A stretch of 5,245 nucleotides of DNA, taken from assembly GCA_002348005.1 (NCBI GenBank), contig DDYQ01000260.1:1-5245 (forward strand). Reading direction: 5' to 3'. Position numbers and translations under genes: made by a program. The stretch is from Desulfobacteraceae bacterium UBA2230 (GTDB lineage: Bacteria; Desulfobacterota; Desulfobacteria; Desulfobacterales; Desulfosarcinaceae). The notes beneath the pieces are model-generated. The model had not been told where the DNA came from and searched no databases. It saw nothing but the letters and a program-made list of their open reading frames with translations. This document shows, in pieces, positions 1-5,245 of the stretch. Position 1 is the first letter of the stretch; every line of letters starts with the position of its first letter.

Positions 1-686
1 TGGATCAGGGGCGCCAATCCGCCGGTGGCGATTACTTTGGGACGGCTGTCCATTTCGGTGCACATGCGCCCTACGATGCCGTCCACCAGACCGGCATATC
101 CGAAAATAATCCCGGATTGAATTCCGCCAATGGTGTCCTTGCCGATCACCCGGGCCGGCGGTTTGAACAGCTCGACCCGCGGCAGCTTGGAAGCATGCGT
201 GAAAAGTGCTTCGGAGGCGATGCCGATCCCCGGACAGATCGCGCCGCCGATATACTCGCCTTTGGCTGAAATGGCATCGAAGGTGGTGGCGGTTCCGAAG
301 TCGATGACGATCAAGCTGGTTCTGTAGCGCTGAAAAGCCCCGACCGCATTCACGATGCGGTCGGCACCAACTTCATCGGGGTTGTTCATCAGGATCGGCA
401 TGCCCGGATACGATTTGGCATTGATCCAAAAGGGAGAATGGCCCAGGTACTTGCGTCCGAAAGCGTCCAGGATGGTGACCATCGGGGGAACGACGCAGGA
501 GATTATGGTTTTGTGGATATCGCTGAATGAAATCTGACCGCGCGCAAAAAGCGCAGCCGCCAGGACATTGAATTCATCTTCGGTGGTATTGCGCTCCGTA
601 CGGATGCGCCAGCTTAAGACCAGACGGCTCCCATCGAACACTCCCATTACGGTATTGGTGTTCCCGACATCGATGACCAGCAGCAT
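1..686 (-). CDS. coaX: Type III pantothenate kinase, 3' end missing
   Basis: Phosphorylates pantothenate with ATP to 4'-phosphopantothenate, the first step of coenzyme A synthesis, in the cytosol. I translated this frame by hand. It is open from an ATG at 686 to the window edge, giving 228 residues plus two bases of the next codon; family members are usually about 255-260 residues, so roughly 30 are missing. It begins MLLVIDVGNTNT, the N-terminal phosphate-binding loop of the ASKHA-fold kinases (D6, G8, N9, T10). The family motif GADR is at 107-110, with D109 the likely catalytic acid/base. DFGTATTFD is at 129-137, GGAICPG at 147-153 and the C-terminal ATGG at 220-223. The start is fixed by a good Shine-Dalgarno site and by the N-terminal motif lying right at residue 6. 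It starts 20 bases after the folP stop, so it is the third gene of an ftsH-folP-coaX operon. No internal stop or frameshift is seen. Type III enzymes of this family are typically not feedback-inhibited by CoA (family knowledge). The identification is secure. Confidence 0.96.
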   Translation of the reverse strand, partial: MLLVIDVGNTNTVMGVFDGSRLVLSWRIRTERNTTEDEFNVLAAALFARGQISFSDIHKTIISCVVPPMVTILDAFGRKYLGHSPFWINAKSYPGMPILMNNPDEVGADRIVNAVGAFQRYRTSLIVIDFGTATTFDAISAKGEYIGGAICPGIGIASEALFTHASKLPRVELFKPPARVIGKDTIGGIQSGIIFGYAGLVDGIVGRMCTEMDSRPKVIATGGLAPLI

Positions 687-692
687 GTGTTT

Positions 693-699
693 ACCTCCC
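693..699 (-). promoter_or_regulatory. Ribosome binding site of coaX
   Basis: On the minus strand this reads GGGAGGT, followed by six bases (AAACAC) and the ATG at 686. It lies wholly inside the 20-base gap after folP, so coaX has its own initiation signal and need not depend on coupling. It supports the ATG at 686 as the start. Confidence 0.8.
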
Positions 700-706
700 G
701 GTTTGT

Positions 707-1582
707 TCAGGACGTGCTTGCAGCACGAACAGCGTCCAGGATTTTCAGCGTTGCCCGTGTTGCGGCAACATCGTGGACGCGGACGATGTGGGCGCCGTTG
801 AGCACTGCGGCGGCCACCGCCGCCTGGGTTCCGGTAGCGACTTCCGGACAGTCTGCGGTGAGTTCGGCAGGTCCGTCAGCCAGAAGCTTTCGGATGAACG
901 CCTTGCGCGAGGGACCCACCAGAATAGGCGCATCGAGCTCGGATAAAGCCGGGAGATTGCGGAGCAATGTCAGGTTATGGGCAATGCTCTTGCCGAATCC
1001 GATGCCCGGGTCGATGATCAGTTTGGCGCGGTCGATACCGGCGGCCTCGGCGCTGCGCAGGGCTTCGGCCAGAAAGCGCTTTACATCCGCGACAACGTCC
1101 GCGTAGGAAGGATTGATCTGCATGGTGCGCGGGAGACCCTGCATGTGCATCAGGATCACCGGCAGGTCATGCCGCACAGCGACTTCGGCCATGTCCGGAT
1201 CCAGCCTTAACGCTCCGATGTCGTTGATGATGGAAGCACCGGCCGAAACGGCGGCTTCAGCCACAACCGCCTTGGTGGTGTCAATGGAGATGGGGACATT
1301 GATCTTGCCAGCCAATCCTTCGATCACGGGCAGTACGCGGGCCATTTCCATATCGGCGGCCACATCGTCGGCATAGGGCCGCGACGACTCCCCGCCGATA
1401 TCGATAATATCGACCCCCTCCTCCACCAATATACGGGCATGGCGAATGGCATCACGGGCGGCATAGAATCGCCCGCCGTCTGAGAAACTGTCCGGCGTGA
1501 CATTGACAACGCCCATTATGGCCGTGCGCACCCCCAGATCGAGATCATGGCCGTGCCATTTCAAGCGATATCGTTTTATCAT
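707..1582 (-). CDS. folP: Dihydropteroate synthase
   Basis: Condenses 6-hydroxymethyl-7,8-dihydropterin diphosphate with p-aminobenzoate to 7,8-dihydropteroate in folate synthesis; it is the sulfonamide target. The chosen start gives 291 residues (E. coli FolP is 282), a TIM barrel with every signature present: MGVVNVTPDSFSDGG at 23-37, GGESSRP at 63-69, SIDT at 99-102 (D101), IND at 119-121, LMHMQG at 144-149, DPGIGFGKS at 191-199, GPSRKAFI at 223-230 (K227) and RVHDV at 268-272. Position 70, after RP, is Tyr where E. coli and many homologues have Gly. The frame stays open upstream to an ATG at 1696. That would add 38 low-complexity residues lying inside the ftsH 3' end, so I prefer the ATG at 1582, which leaves the usual ~20 residues before the first signature. 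No clear Shine-Dalgarno site precedes 1582; the ftsH stop is 22 bases upstream, so translation may rely on ftsH. The ftsH-folP pairing is also found in E. coli. Confidence 0.96.
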   Translation of the reverse strand: MIKRYRLKWHGHDLDLGVRTAIMGVVNVTPDSFSDGGRFYAARDAIRHARILVEEGVDIIDIGGESSRPYADDVAADMEMARVLPVIEGLAGKINVPISIDTTKAVVAEAAVSAGASIINDIGALRLDPDMAEVAVRHDLPVILMHMQGLPRTMQINPSYADVVADVKRFLAEALRSAEAAGIDRAKLIIDPGIGFGKSIAHNLTLLRNLPALSELDAPILVGPSRKAFIRKLLADGPAELTADCPEVATGTQAAVAAAVLNGAHIVRVHDVAATRATLKILDAVRAASTS

Positions 1583-1604
1583 CGGACCATTGATTCGAGG
1601 CGGT

Positions 1605-3488
1605 TTATCCCGCAGTCGGCTGCTCAGGGGCGGAGTTCTCGACGACCGTGGGCTCAGCCAGTTCTTCTTCATCGATCGCGTAGGCCGGCAGCGCAATGTC
1701 GGGTTTCAACGCACGGATCAATTCGTCGAGCTCCTTGCCCAATACCGTTTCTTTATCAAGCAGCAGGTCGGACAAGGCATGCAGGATGTCAATGTGTTCC
1801 TTCAGTATACCCTGGGCCCGGGTATAGGCATCTTTGATCAGCCGTGTTATTTCGGCATCGATCTTCTGGGCGGTGGCTTCGGAATAATCGCGGTGCTGGG
1901 CGATCTCGCGCCCCAGAAAAATCTGGTCCTCTCCTTTGGCGTAGGAGAGCGGTCCCAGAGTGTCGCTCATGCCCCACGTGCGGATCATGCGCTGCGCCAG
2001 ATCGGTGGCCTGTTTGATATCGTTGGAAGCACCGGTGCTGATCCGATTGAAGACCAGTTCCTCGGCTACACGTCCACCGAAAGCCACCGACAATTCGCTT
2101 TCCAACTGGTCCTTGTATCTGAAATCGCGTTCTTCAGGTAAAAACCAGGTCACCCCGGCGGCACGACCGCGGGGGATAATGGTGATCTTGTTAATCGAGT
2201 CGGTGTTGGGAAGGAAACGGGCTACCAGGGCGTGTCCCGCTTCATGGTAGGCCGTGGTCTTGCGATCTTCCTCCTTGATTACTTTGGACTTGCGTTCAAG
2301 CCCCATGTAAACTTTGTCCTTGGAATCTTCGAAATCGAGCATCTCCAGCTTTTCTTTGCCCCGTTTGGCCGCCAGCAGAGCGGCCTCATTGACCAGGTTT
2401 TCCAGGTCGGCACCCGAAAAGCCGGGGGTCCCTTTGGCCAGCGTGGTTACCTCCACATCACGGCCGATGGGGGTCTTCTTCATATGCACGCGCAGAATTT
2501 TTTCGCGTCCCCGGATATCTGGCAAACTGACGACCACCTGACGATCGAAGCGCCCCGGCCTCAACAAAGCTGGATCGAGCACATCGGGTCGGTTGGTCGC
2601 CGAGATCAGGATGACGCCCTCATTGGATTCAAACCCGTCCATTTCAACCAGCAGTTGGTTCAGGGTCTGCTCACGTTCGTCATGACCGCCGCCTAGGCCC
2701 GCACCCCGGTGGCGGCCGACGGCATCGATTTCATCGATAAAAATAATGCACGGCGCATGCTTTTTGCCCTGCATGAAGAGATCGCGCACACGGGAGGCGC
2801 CGACGCCGACGAACATTTCCACAAAATCAGAACCGCTGATGCTGAAAAACGGCACCCCCGCCTCGCCGGCGATGGCGCGCGCCAACAGGGTCTTGCCAGT
2901 GCCCGGCGGACCCGTCAGAAGGACACCCTTGGGAATACGTCCGCCCAGACGGGTGAATTTTTTAGGGTCGCGCAGAAAATCGACGATTTCGCTCAACTCT
3001 TCTTTGGCCTCGTCGATTCCGGCCACATCCGCAAAGGTAACCTTCTCCTGGGTGTCGGACATCAACCGGGCGCGGCTTTTCCCAAAAGAGAGCGCTTTGC
3101 CGCCGCCCGCTTGCATCTGCCGCATGAAAAAAATCCAAACACCTATCAGGATCAGCATGGGAAACCATGAGATGAGGATATTGTACCATGGCGAATCGGC
3201 AGGCGGCTTGGCCTTGATCTGTACGCCTTTATTGCGCAGAATTCTGATCAGGTCGTCATCCTGGTGGGGCGCATAAATCTTGAACTTGCGGCGGTTGGTA
3301 TCGGTGACGGCCAGTTCCTGGCCCTGTATGATGACCTCTTCTACCTGGCCCTTTTCCACCATGGTCAGAAAATCGGAATAAGCGGGCGTTGTATCGGCGA
3401 TGTTCTGTGCATTGAACATTTTGTAGAGCATGATCATCATCAGCGTGATCACACACCACAGCGCCAGGTTCTTATAAAAAGGATTCAA
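1605..3488 (-). CDS. ftsH: ATP-dependent zinc metalloprotease FtsH
   Basis: A 627-residue hexameric AAA+ protease of the inner membrane that extracts and degrades misassembled membrane proteins and some short-lived cytosolic ones. Order: TM helix 1 at about 7-24, an extracytoplasmic domain to about 102, TM helix 2 at about 103-122, then the cytosolic AAA+ module and the M41 peptidase. Visible motifs are Walker A GPPGTGKT 193-200, pore loop FVG 226-228, Walker B IIFIDEID 248-255, second region of homology from 297 with arginine fingers R310 and R313, and zinc site HEAGH 415-419. The third zinc ligand is D490 in GASND, matching E. coli D495 by alignment. The C-terminus is a variable acidic/proline tail. 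The length is normal (E. coli about 644). The start codon is TTG at 3488, placed by a strong Shine-Dalgarno site 8 bases upstream; the next in-frame Met codons lie within TM1 and would destroy it. It follows tilS by 90 bases and precedes folP by 22. All catalytic residues are intact. Confidence 0.98.
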   Translation of the reverse strand: MNPFYKNLALWCVITLMMIMLYKMFNAQNIADTTPAYSDFLTMVEKGQVEEVIIQGQELAVTDTNRRKFKIYAPHQDDDLIRILRNKGVQIKAKPPADSPWYNILISWFPMLILIGVWIFFMRQMQAGGGKALSFGKSRARLMSDTQEKVTFADVAGIDEAKEELSEIVDFLRDPKKFTRLGGRIPKGVLLTGPPGTGKTLLARAIAGEAGVPFFSISGSDFVEMFVGVGASRVRDLFMQGKKHAPCIIFIDEIDAVGRHRGAGLGGGHDEREQTLNQLLVEMDGFESNEGVILISATNRPDVLDPALLRPGRFDRQVVVSLPDIRGREKILRVHMKKTPIGRDVEVTTLAKGTPGFSGADLENLVNEAALLAAKRGKEKLEMLDFEDSKDKVYMGLERKSKVIKEEDRKTTAYHEAGHALVARFLPNTDSINKITIIPRGRAAGVTWFLPEERDFRYKDQLESELSVAFGGRVAEELVFNRISTGASNDIKQATDLAQRMIRTWGMSDTLGPLSYAKGEDQIFLGREIAQHRDYSEATAQKIDAEITRLIKDAYTRAQGILKEHIDILHALSDLLLDKETVLGKELDELIRALKPDIALPAYAIDEEELAEPTVVENSAPEQPTAG

Positions 3489-3496
3489 TGAGTCAT

Positions 3497-3504
3497 ACCT
3501 CCTT
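3497..3504 (-). promoter_or_regulatory. Ribosome binding site deciding the TTG start of ftsH
   Basis: The minus strand reads AAGGAGGT, fully complementary to the 16S rRNA tail, then eight bases (ATGACTCA), then TTG. An ATG begins directly at the end of the site, too close for initiation, and runs into TGA after three codons. The site therefore points to TTG at 3488 as the true start. Confidence 0.8.
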
Positions 3505-3533
3505 GGGGTATCAGCCGTAATTCAGCGACGTAT

Positions 3534-3562
3534 ACCATAATTCGCTTTGACCTTTTTCGCAA
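3534..3562 (-). promoter_or_regulatory. Candidate sigma-70-type promoter for ftsH-folP-coaX
   Basis: In the tilS-ftsH gap the minus strand has TTGCGA (3562-3557, four of six matches to the -35 consensus), a 17-base spacer and TATGGT (3539-3534, four of six to -10). Predicted initiation near 3527 would leave a leader of about 40 bases before the TTG of ftsH. The spacing is ideal but both boxes are imperfect, so this is a candidate only. A heat-shock (sigma-32) type -10 box, CCCCAT, is not present at the right distance. Confidence 0.35.
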
Positions 3563-3578
3563 GAATTATCCATCCTTA

Positions 3579-5093
3579 TTAAGGCCCAGCAGAGATGGGC
3601 CGCGTGTAGTGCGGTTTGGCGGCGCGGCACACCTGCAGGACCCGTGCCGTATGCCTGTTCACCGGAGCTGCGGCAGCGCGCCTAACGCCGATGACCCACA
3701 ACAGTGTGCCCCCTCCAAGCAGTACCGGTACGCGGTGGCGCAGTTCGCAGGGGATTTTATGGTTGCTGAGCAGTTTCCTGACGGTTTGATGGCCGGTCAT
3801 GCCGAAGGGTTGCAGACGATCGCCGGACTGTGGCCAGCGAACATACATGGGAAAAGACAAACGGTCAAGGTTGAACCAGGCACGATCCGGATCGTTTGCG
3901 TTCAAGTCAGCATCTGCCGGAGGTTCGACCATTTGAAATTCAAGTCGCCCCCAGGGTTCCGGCAAATCCGCAGCCAGGGGCAGCGTCTGCACCGAGGATA
4001 TCGTAATTAAAAAGGGCGTCCCGCCGTCTTTAGGCCGGAGAATACGCCGTGGTGCTTGCATAAAGTGAAGTCGATTGCCATCACGCCTGACCAGGATGGC
4101 GTTGGGTAAGCGCACGGTGGCATCCCTGGGTGTGCCGAGCAGGTTCTCGATCACCAGATCCACATGCCCGGCGCCGATGCGGCGCAGATCACCGCGCCAG
4201 AGACGCAAGGCTTCCCTCAGCAGGCGCCGTTGGACCGGCCGGGGAAGGGGCGCTATTAACTGTACAGGCACTTCGAGTCCGTTTTGCGCGGAAATTTTAA
4301 CCTGTTCCATCAGGGGCCGCAGATATTCCTGCCAAAAAAATTCCTCGTCCCGGCACAGGCCAGCTGTGCGGTTGAGGATGCGGACGATCCGGGCACTATA
4401 CTGCTGCTCAATCAGGGGAATAAGCCGGTGGCGGATGCGGTTACGTTCAAAGCGCGGGTCGGCGTTAGAAGCATCGACCGCAAAGGGAATCGCCAATTCG
4501 TGAAGATATGCCAGGATTTGGGACCTCCGGCTCTCAATCAACGGGCGTATGATCCGCTGCCGGACGGGCGGAATGCCCGAAAGCCCCCGCAAGCCACTTC
4601 CGCGCAGCAGGTTCATCAGAACCGCTTCGGCATTGTCATCGGCCTGATGCCCTAAGGCCACCCGTGAATAGCCGTATTCTGCGGCAAGCTGCTCAAATAT
4701 GGCATAACGCTCATCGCGCGCCCGCTCCTCGAAGGACCCTTTGCGATCCCCAAGCTCCAGCCTGTGCACATGCAGCCGCAGTTCAAGGCTGCGGCCGAGC
4801 GCCCGCACCTGGGCTTCTTCATTTTCGGCCGCTGCCCCCCTGAGTCCGTGGTTTACATGGACCACCGCCATTTCCAGCCCGAGCTGGGGCCTGAGTGCCA
4901 GCAGCACATACAACAAGGCGATCGAATCGGGGCCGCCGGAGACAGCGGCCAGGACCCTGTCGCCTCCCGAAAGCATGGCGAACCGCCGAATCGTGCGCTG
5001 CGCCTGCCGCACAAGCGGGGACGACACAGCAGCTTCCGCGGCGGAACTGCCGCCGAAGCTTGTGCCGGCCTGTAATCGTTTCTCGAATACCAT
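3579..5093 (-). CDS. tilS: tRNA(Ile)-lysidine synthetase
   Basis: Uses ATP to attach lysine to C34 of tRNA-Ile(CAU), changing its decoding from AUG to AUA and its charging from Met to Ile; essential in most bacteria. The product is 504 residues (E. coli 432, B. subtilis about 472). The N-terminal PP-loop ATPase domain carries SGGPDS at 52-57, HVNHGLRG at 79-86, EERARDERY at 122-130 and GHQADDNAEAVL at 148-159. DASN at 207-210 and RNRIR at 217-221 are the conserved tRNA/adenylate-binding strip. A middle domain follows (about 240-350), then the TilS C-terminal domain with SGDRLQPFGM at 423-432, RKLL at 439-442 and LLWVIGVRR at 464-472. The ATG at 5093 places the PP-loop about 25 residues later than usual. 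Only a weak AAGG lies upstream, so in-frame GTG codons for V23 or V28 are alternative starts. It heads the minus-strand series and is divergent from ffs. The function is secure; the exact N-terminus is not. Confidence 0.96.
   Translation of the reverse strand: MVFEKRLQAGTSFGGSSAAEAAVSSPLVRQAQRTIRRFAMLSGGDRVLAAVSGGPDSIALLYVLLALRPQLGLEMAVVHVNHGLRGAAAENEEAQVRALGRSLELRLHVHRLELGDRKGSFEERARDERYAIFEQLAAEYGYSRVALGHQADDNAEAVLMNLLRGSGLRGLSGIPPVRQRIIRPLIESRRSQILAYLHELAIPFAVDASNADPRFERNRIRHRLIPLIEQQYSARIVRILNRTAGLCRDEEFFWQEYLRPLMEQVKISAQNGLEVPVQLIAPLPRPVQRRLLREALRLWRGDLRRIGAGHVDLVIENLLGTPRDATVRLPNAILVRRDGNRLHFMQAPRRILRPKDGGTPFLITISSVQTLPLAADLPEPWGRLEFQMVEPPADADLNANDPDRAWFNLDRLSFPMYVRWPQSGDRLQPFGMTGHQTVRKLLSNHKIPCELRHRVPVLLGGGTLLWVIGVRRAAAAPVNRHTARVLQVCRAAKPHYTRPISAGP
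3583..3601 (-). other. Small perfect hairpin at the tilS 3' end
   Basis: An inverted repeat, GGCCCA - seven bases - TGGGCC, covers the last sense codons of tilS and ends just before its TAA stop. The 6-bp GC-rich stem could fold in the mRNA. It is followed by TTAATAAGG, not a U-tract, so it is not a convincing intrinsic terminator and most transcription should continue to ftsH. It may be no more than chance in a GC-rich coding end. Confidence 0.3.
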
Positions 5094-5099
5094 AGGCCA

Positions 5100-5128
5100 G
5101 CCTTAAGCCAGTCCTCAGGGGTTGTCAA
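5100..5128 (-). promoter_or_regulatory. Possible tilS promoter with perfect -35 box
   Basis: The minus strand has TTGACA at 5128-5123, an exact -35 consensus. At 16-18 bases spacing the only -10 candidates are poor (TTAAGG or TAAGGC, around 5106-5100). If used, transcription would begin at about the ATG at 5093, giving a leaderless message or implying a later start codon. The -35 match is clear; the promoter as a whole is doubtful. Confidence 0.25.
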
Positions 5129-5172
5129 CACGCTGCCCGGCCGCTGTTATTCGACCTGGAATGAATTAGTCC

Positions 5173-5201
5173 TTGAAATGCATTACGCAGCTCCTTATAA
5201 T
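5173..5201 (+). promoter_or_regulatory. Strong sigma-70-type promoter of ffs
   Basis: On the plus strand TTGAAA (5173-5178, five of six) is followed by a 17-base spacer and TATAAT (5196-5201, six of six). This is the best promoter match in the window and points rightward, away from tilS. Initiation is expected about seven bases downstream, near 5208, exactly where SRP RNA-like sequence begins. A near-consensus promoter without a leader or Shine-Dalgarno site is what a highly expressed small stable RNA would have. Confidence 0.8.
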
Positions 5202-5207
5202 CCCCCC

Positions 5208-5245
5208 TCGGTTGTGCTAAGCGGGGAGCTAGCGGTGCCCTGTAC
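5208..5245 (+). ncRNA. ffs: Signal recognition particle RNA (4.5S/SRP RNA), 5' part only
   Basis: The RNA scaffold of the signal recognition particle binds Ffh and directs nascent membrane proteins to FtsY and the translocon. Only the first ~38 bases are in the window. They contain gtgcta, cggggag and then tagcggtgccctgtac, which I recognise as the 5' strand of the SRP RNAs found in actinobacteria and deltaproteobacteria. The diagnostic apical loop (GGAA tetraloop region with AGCAG) lies beyond the edge and cannot be checked. No start codon or ribosome binding site follows the promoter, which agrees with a non-coding transcript. The 5' end is inferred from promoter spacing and may be off by a few bases. 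The call rests on remembered family sequence. Confidence 0.72.

Noticed and set aside
1579..1590. Three-codon ORF ATGGTCCGATGA whose stop overlaps the folP start.
   Set aside because: It has no ribosome site and is short enough to be chance; it does not change the annotation.
1583..1696. N-terminal extension of folP starting at the ATG at 1696 (or the one at 1672).
   Set aside because: It lies almost wholly inside the ftsH coding end in another frame, gives an Arg/Pro/Ser-rich sequence unlike any DHPS N-terminus, and is unnecessary because the ATG at 1582 yields a normal length.
1497..2141. Long plus-strand open frame (214 codons) antisense to ftsH; similar plus-strand frames lie antisense to folP, ftsH and tilS.
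   Set aside because: All are antisense to strongly conserved genes, arise from GC-rich codon bias and show no recognisable domains or start signals.
3579..3605. Intrinsic terminator after tilS based on the GGCCCA/TGGGCC hairpin.
   Set aside because: The stem is only 6 bp, sits inside the coding sequence and is not followed by a U-tract.
4853..5131. Minus-strand 92-codon frame starting at GTG and overlapping the tilS 5' end.
   Set aside because: It runs out of frame inside well-conserved tilS sequence, including the PP-loop region, and its product resembles no family. It is a shadow frame.
5164..5194. Minus-strand AAGGAG-N7-ATG opening a five-codon peptide upstream of tilS (MHFKD), suggestive of a leader peptide.
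   Set aside because: It is the complement of the TATAAT and spacer of the plus-strand ffs promoter. The peptide has no run of regulatory codons and no attenuator hairpin follows.
1..5245. Search for a novel system, mobile element, CRISPR array, tRNA or long repeat.
   Set aside because: Essentially all sequence is explained by four conserved genes and the ffs edge. The longest unexplained stretch is about 110 bases and holds promoter elements.

Overview
The window is a compact run of conserved housekeeping genes. Four protein genes lie head to tail on the minus strand, and the start of one small RNA gene lies on the plus strand at the right edge. In the direction of transcription (right to left) the order is tilS (tRNA-Ile lysidine synthetase), ftsH (membrane AAA+ zinc protease), folP (dihydropteroate synthase) and coaX (type III pantothenate kinase, cut off by the left edge of the window). 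The last ~38 bases on the right match the 5' part of the bacterial signal recognition particle RNA (ffs), read on the plus strand behind a near-consensus sigma-70 promoter.

The organism is a bacterium with moderately GC-rich DNA. The proteins look proteobacterial in the broad sense. Together with coaX (rather than coaA) and the actinobacterial/delta-type 5' sequence of the SRP RNA, they suggest Desulfobacterota (former Deltaproteobacteria). This is an inference from resemblance and not a database result. The layout combines two known neighbourhoods: ftsH-folP as in Escherichia coli, and tilS / ftsH / coaX / folP, which are loosely clustered in Bacillus subtilis.

Layout: 1-686 coaX (first 228 residues); 687-706 gap carrying its Shine-Dalgarno site; 707-1582 folP; a 22-base gap; 1605-3488 ftsH; a 90-base gap (3489-3578) with a strong Shine-Dalgarno site and a candidate promoter; 3579-5093 tilS; 5094-5207 a divergent intergenic region with the ffs promoter and a possible tilS -35 element; 5208-5245 start of ffs. 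ftsH-folP-coaX are almost certainly co-transcribed (gaps of 22 and 20 bases). tilS may read through into them.

Functionally the cluster covers decoding fidelity (lysidine in tRNA-Ile CAU), membrane protein quality control, folate synthesis and the first step of coenzyme A synthesis. SRP RNA (co-translational membrane targeting) stands alongside. I found no mobile element, CRISPR array, tRNA, long repeat or unrecognised gene. Nothing in the window supports a novel biological system. The points worth checking are the ffs edge, the start-site choices, and a loop-2 substitution in dihydropteroate synthase.
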